Source: Verpa conica (Eukaryota; Ascomycota; Pezizomycetes; Pezizales; Morchellaceae). Taken from it: a stretch of 64,000 bases of DNA. The notes below the pieces were generated by a model. That model ran no database searches and was not told the DNA's origin. It was given only the letters and a program-made list of their open reading frames with translations. Numbering within the stretch: the stretch's first letter is position 1; each line of letters begins with the position of its first letter. The position numbers were made by a program, and so were the translations under genes. Below are positions 59,923 through 64,000 of the stretch, piece by piece. The DNA lies in contig JAUFSD010000006.1 in NCBI GenBank assembly GCA_033030425.1, positions 1,426,001 to 1,490,000 on the forward strand. Direction: 5' to 3'.

Positions 59923-60772
59923 TGTTGTAGGCACCTGATAAGAGGAGTATTCTGGGAACCATGAAGACCACTTGTTTGACTATCTAGGTATTTTAGCCCC
60001 TAGTCCGCTTCTTGACGTAAAAAGAAGTTGTAATAGTACAACAGTATGTGGTTGCACCATGCCTACTGGAAGTTACGTAATTGATTCCTGTGGAAGGCAT
60101 TGTTGCTTAGTACCTGAATCAACACTGTATCCCAGTAGTGTAGTTGCTAGCACACATTGCTGTCTTCGGCGTTAAATAGACAAAGCGCGTTTGAACCACG
60201 ACTGGGTTATCGTTTTTAGTCCTAACGCCTGAATTACAAAAATAATTCCTGGAGCGTCAGGAAAATTTGTCTGTCCGAACAAAATCCGGAGGGTATATGA
60301 GAGAGCATGATTTGGAGCTGACTGGTGAAAAAATCGAGGAAATCAGATAAGAACTGACAGAGTTGTGCCCTCTGCCAGTCGGGTCATGTTTCTTGACAAA
60401 CTAACGGTATGAAAGAAGGCCCCGCTTCCCAGTACTGCTTGCTGATTAGTACCAAAGGGCTTTGGTGACTCTCTGCCACGAGGGAACATGCAAGGACGGA
60501 ACAGATACGGTGGTTAGTACACTTATCGGCCCGTCCGCAGAGTACAGATTGGTTCACTAACAGCTTTACATGATTGCATTACTCTAGTACACCTTCGGGC
60601 TTGACTAGAATAGACGATAGGGCCGGGACAAAGTGCTTGGACTGGTCGGGATTTGTATAAGTATGGGGGGAATGTATTTGTATTGGCGTTTTTTCTGTGT
60701 TGTAAGATTTGTATTGTATGGCGTAATTGCTTGGCAGGTTTTCAAGGTCTTCGGGGGTTCCCAGGCATTTAA
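59923..60772 (+). repeat. Repeat A, copy A4, truncated on the right
   Basis: Starts TGTTGTAGGCACCTGATAAG. After about 70 bp it carries a private stretch (59990-60235), then aligns with A3 (54185-54718) at high identity until CCCAGGCATTTAAA at about 60772, where similarity stops. The TATA box and right end of A3 are missing. Confidence 0.75.
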
Positions 60773-61577
60773 ACCTAATAAAAATTGTGTGGGTGGATGA
60801 GTGGGTACTGTGAAACACAGACTATGCTCCATTTGTAGGTTATTTTCTCTTTAGGTTCACAATCAATTTTAGTGTGTTGTGTCTATGTTACGTACTATTA
60901 TATAGTAGGTATACCTATTGCATTGCTATATATATTGGTGCAATTACTTTTATACAGTTGATTCAATATATATACTAAGAGCAAACAATACAATTAGAAT
61001 AGAAGCCTAACTTACAATCTTCTAATACTCTTTATCCACAGTAGACTTTACGTTCATTCTAAAACTACATCTATCAGCTATACTCCCTATTCCATACCGT
61101 CAAAATGAGACTCCCGATACAATTGCATAAGAGTTGATAATAACCCTAACCCTGTCAGAGCCTCTAACAACAATGAATGACGTATATAAAGTAATTACAT
61201 GCATACATTTCAAATGAACAGTCTAAAACCTGTTTTTCATGAACGCCAGTATAACATGGAGTTCTTTTTATAGTAGCTATGAGATCATACATTGTAATGA
61301 ATTGTTGGTGGCGTTGAAACTATACCAAATACTGATTGTAATGACGTAGATACTTACACCCAGGGATCGTATACAGCAGACACGATTAGACACAGTTTTA
61401 TCTATTTTAAGTATATGCTTTAAGGTTTTTCTCCACTATTAAACTTCCCTGATCTCCGTCTACTCCTGATCTCTTTAGTATCCCAGATCAACTTCAATTC
61501 CTCTATTCCTCTCAACGAAACCTCTATTCTCCCTTTTTTCAGTATATCTATCCAATATTGGTACGTATATTTCCACT
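60773..61577. other. Intergenic region upstream of the OB-fold-like gene
   Basis: AT-rich sequence with many TATATA strings and a CT-rich run just before 61578. No frame with protein character was found. It should contain the original promoter of the following gene, or a mobile-element end that I cannot define. Confidence 0.45.
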
Positions 61578-63394
61578 ATGCCAATTTATTTCACTTTTAT
61601 TGGGAGAGTTCTCTCTGTTACTGGTGTTGGTGGATTCAAAGCTGCTAAAGTATCCCACAAGGATGGTGAGGGTATTATTCATGAGGTGGCAATCAAGTAC
61701 TTTCAGAGCTCTGAGAATGCTCTGTATCCTGATTGTGTGTATTTGTTCAATGGAACAGTTATTTTCACTGCTGGAAAGGCTCCCGTGGTAAGCACATACA
61801 AATTCAGCTTTCTATTTCTCTCTAAATTGCTTTTGAAGTTAATACCTATTTAGTATTCACTCATCCGTAATACTGAGCTCTTTCATAATACTTCTATTGA
61901 TAAATCTATTGCCAACGATGCCTACTGCACTTCCACTGTTACTATGCTTTCTGATTTGGTCATAATGCCCGATACAAGTCTCTCCCACTTTCAAGGCCAG
62001 ATGTATCAGTATAATAGTGAGGCTAGAGAAGATGTTGTTGTAAGTATAAGCCAGAATTAAGTAAAATAAAGGAAATACTAACTAGTACAGTGTACGGTTA
62101 CCTTTCTCATTGTTATTTTTTTCGAGATTCTCAGTCTGTCTTTCCTTGATTGTATAACATTTTATCTCCATTTGCTACATTTCATTACGACGGCAGAGCT
62201 GATTGTTTTCTCGATACATTTTTACATTTATTACATTTTTACATAACTACTAATGTTTATCGAAAGGTCGCATACCTTATTACTCACATTTATTGCGCCA
62301 TTGTTATGAGTCATATTTTGTTGCGCTCATTTATGTTTACTCAACACACCATTTCGCTTACAAGCATTGTATTACTCATTTCTTTTGGTTACCTTTACTT
62401 TGTTACGGTTTTCAGGGTCAAACGGCGTTCCCATCTCAGTTTTCACATAGTTATCTCGGTTGGAGGATAAAGGACTTTTCTGTATAAATAGCGGGCCGTT
62501 CTCCCTCTTTCTGGGACAGTAATTCTCTAGACATAGACAACAATCTACTACGCTATCTTGTTTGGTATTACATGCTCAGAATCCTCGCTTGCCTATTCTT
62601 TATAGTAATAGTCTACTCTGTTGCTACCACCCATTCACTGGCTCTACGCTTCTTTCTGTGCATCATACCTGTAGAGTTATACTATTAGGACTCGCGTCCT
62701 AAGCTGTTACTCCGCTATTCTTCACACTCACAGATACCAAAGTTCCATTATTTGCCAAATTAGTCACCTATCTGCAGTCGGGAAAAACATTAGATATAGC
62801 TTTCAAGTATATCTATGAAACTGATATTGATCGTGGTATGTAAACCTTCTAAGTTGATACCCGTCAGTACTAATACTTTATATGGTGAACACAGCTTATG
62901 CTTTTTCTTTGGCCATCAGCTTCTCACGGGATTTGGTTCCTAAGGAAGACAAGGCTTCTATATTTCAAACTCCCAAATCAAAACGCAAAGTACTGCTGGG
63001 TCCACTTACAGCATCTACCAGCCCAATCAAAACTATCAAACCAGATCCTGATAGTAGTATGACCTCACCCTTTTCTTCTCCGAACAGTATAAGGTCTAGC
63101 AGAAATCTGTTCAGCAGCTTCTGTAAAGTTATCCAGCTCTCTGAATTATTTAAAACGATAATTAACATATACATACAATCTATAGAGAATAAACAATCAG
63201 TTTCCAGTTCTGACGGAGATAGTGGTGGTATAGAAACACCATCTACTCCTGCCAACAGCCTCATTATACCAGCTACAGAGGCTTCTGGTAGCAACGATCA
63301 TGGGTTTGAAGAGATTGATATGTTGGAGACTTCCGAGGATGATGAAGATGAGTTGGGATTAGCAGACTCTACTTCAAAAAAAAAAGTATTATAA
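61578..63394 (+). pseudogene. OB-fold-like gene disrupted by a solo LTR
   Basis: Exon 1 (61578 to about 61788) starts MPIYFTFIGRVLSVTGVGGF and has alternating strands suggesting an OB fold (VYLFNGTVIFTAGKAPV). Exon 2 (about 61852-62040) gives YSLIRNTELFHNTSIDKSI and LSHFQGQMYQYNSEAREDVV. Intron 2 has a perfect TACTAAC branch site and ends CAG at about 62095. Exon 3 then reads CTVTFL, is cut by the 616-bp LTR, and resumes in the same frame as TDTKVPLFAKLVTYLQSGKT. Exon 4 (about 62895-63394) gives AYAFSLAISFSRDLVPKEDK, a Ser/Pro/Lys-rich part and an acidic tail. The LTR introduces stops, so the intact protein cannot be made. Single-stranded-DNA binding is inferred only from fold-like pattern and context. 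Confidence 0.55.
62111..62726 (+). mobile_element. 616-bp solo LTR (copy 3), in a coding exon
   Basis: Begins TGTTATTTTTTTCGAG, ends TTCTTCACA, and is nearly identical to copy 2. Flanks are CTCAT (62106-62110) and CTCAC (62727-62731). The gene frame needs CTCAC, so the left duplication has one C-to-T change. Same orientation as the host gene. Confidence 0.92.
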
Positions 63395-63550
63395 TACGAA
63401 GAAGGCAAAAGGAAAGGGCAAGGCTTGAAGATAGGGACAGAAATTGTATTTAGTTTTATATTTTGGGGTTTCTTTTTACTTTCCGGTGGAAATTATTGGT
63501 ATTCGTTGATAGCTAATCAGGGGAATTTTTTATGGTATTCAGGGTTTATA

Positions 63551-64000
63551 ATGTCTTATCGATTCCGTTCCTATATTCCACAGTCAGATGCAAATCTTAT
63601 AAACAGATCCAGATCCAGTGCAAACGGCAACATACAAAACCATCACCTTATTCCAGTTGCTTCTAATATTGAAACTGAAGACACCAGAGCTTTATTCACC
63701 ACCTATTCTTTTATTCAGCATAACAATCAAAGCTCCCGAGGAATAGTCCAACCAAACCCATCACAGTTAGCTCCAGCAGAAGTAAATCATCTCTCTTTAC
63801 TGCCTTCTATTCCACCTCAATCAGTTCCTCAGAATGCTGTATATTCTCCTAGCCCGGCTTTTAAAAAAGTTCTTCAACTTTTTAGATCAACATACAATAA
63901 AGCTTTCCCCAGTACACCATGCTCTTTCTGTTCAATCCTACTGCTTCCATGTCATATACACTGGATCACTAAAAATGCCAGTCAATTGTACCCATTGACT
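63551..64000 (+). CDS. Open frame running off the window; Helitron-like N-terminal region
   Basis: ATG at 63551 opens a frame with no stop through 64000 (150 codons seen). It starts MSYRFRSYIPQSDANLINRS, is polar and Pro/Ser/Asn-rich for about 100 residues, then has FKKVLQLFRSTYNKAFP and a Cys motif CSFCSILLLPCHIHWI near the edge. A Cys-rich motif of this kind (C-S-x-C, then Leu-rich, then a Trp) ahead of the rolling-circle replicase domain occurs in fungal Helitron proteins. The Rep and helicase domains would lie beyond 64000, so this assignment is tentative. It starts about 156 bp after the OB-fold-like pseudogene, on the same strand. Confidence 0.45.
   Translation, partial: MSYRFRSYIPQSDANLINRSRSSANGNIQNHHLIPVASNIETEDTRALFTTYSFIQHNNQSSRGIVQPNPSQLAPAEVNHLSLLPSIPPQSVPQNAVYSPSPAFKKVLQLFRSTYNKAFPSTPCSFCSILLLPCHIHWITKNASQLYPLT

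Noticed and set aside
44325..60000. CRISPR array or phage-like features
   Set aside because: Repeats are dispersed, long and explained by eukaryotic transposons; there is no regularly spaced short repeat.
62727..62733. Reading the LTR at 62111-62726 as lying within an intron, with the CAG at 62731-62733 as acceptor
   Set aside because: That join puts exon 3 out of phase. The upstream acceptor after the TACTAAC branch site keeps phase and places the LTR in the exon.

Overview
The window is nuclear DNA of a filamentous ascomycete. Genes carry short introns (about 50-100 bp, GT-AG, several with TACTAAC-type branch sites), intergenic distances are long, and the products are typical fungal housekeeping proteins. 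Low gene density, many introns in a VPS13 gene, and a heavy load of retrotransposons plus a Plavaka-type transposase would fit a Pezizomycete (truffle or morel relatives). The genus is inference only.

Region 1 (1-35.3 kb) is a conventional gene block: glycerol kinase (GUT1, minus), ribosomal protein eL8 (minus), a mitochondrial DUF3429/TMEM69-like membrane protein (minus), the giant lipid-transfer protein VPS13 (plus, about 10.7 kb), an 'up-regulated during septation' (Uds1) coiled-coil protein (minus), the tRNA-wobble thiolation enzyme NCS6/CTU1 (minus) and the meiotic crossover helicase MER3/HFM1 (plus). These genes are functionally unrelated. Intergenic DNA here holds one Tc1/mariner-like MITE (7998-8207) and little else that I recognise.

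Region 2 (35.3-44.1 kb) starts with a full-length, apparently intact non-LTR retrotransposon (LINE copy 1, 35488-40635, 17-bp target-site duplication, 30-A tail). It is followed by a multi-exon minus-strand gene of unknown function (40975-44050).

Region 3 (44.3-63 kb) is a nested transposon cluster. I resolve, mostly with exact 5-bp duplications: a 1376-bp LTR-like element (TSD AAGAG), a 628-bp solo LTR (TTCTG), three copies of a 616-bp solo LTR (GTTCC; GTTGT; CTCAY), a 599-bp solo LTR (GGATG), several copies of a ~1.14-kb LTR-like repeat ('repeat A'), a decayed Plavaka transposase, a foldback MITE and a second intact LINE. Nesting gives an insertion order: repeat A, then a 616-bp LTR into it, then LINE copy 2 into that LTR. 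Other solo LTRs broke a Plavaka transposase, an unidentified small reading frame and an OB-fold-like gene.

Region 4 (61.6-64 kb) has that interrupted OB-fold-like gene and, 150 bp downstream on the same strand, the start of an open frame that runs off the window. It carries a Cys-rich motif resembling the N-terminal region of fungal Helitron proteins. The two together may be one end of a Helitron.

The most informative new observations are: a 9-bp stem-loop exactly at the TAA-ATG junction of the two LINE ORFs, conserved in both copies; the near-identical proteins of the two LINEs despite many silent differences; the stacked solo LTRs; and the possible OB-fold plus Helitron pair at the right edge.
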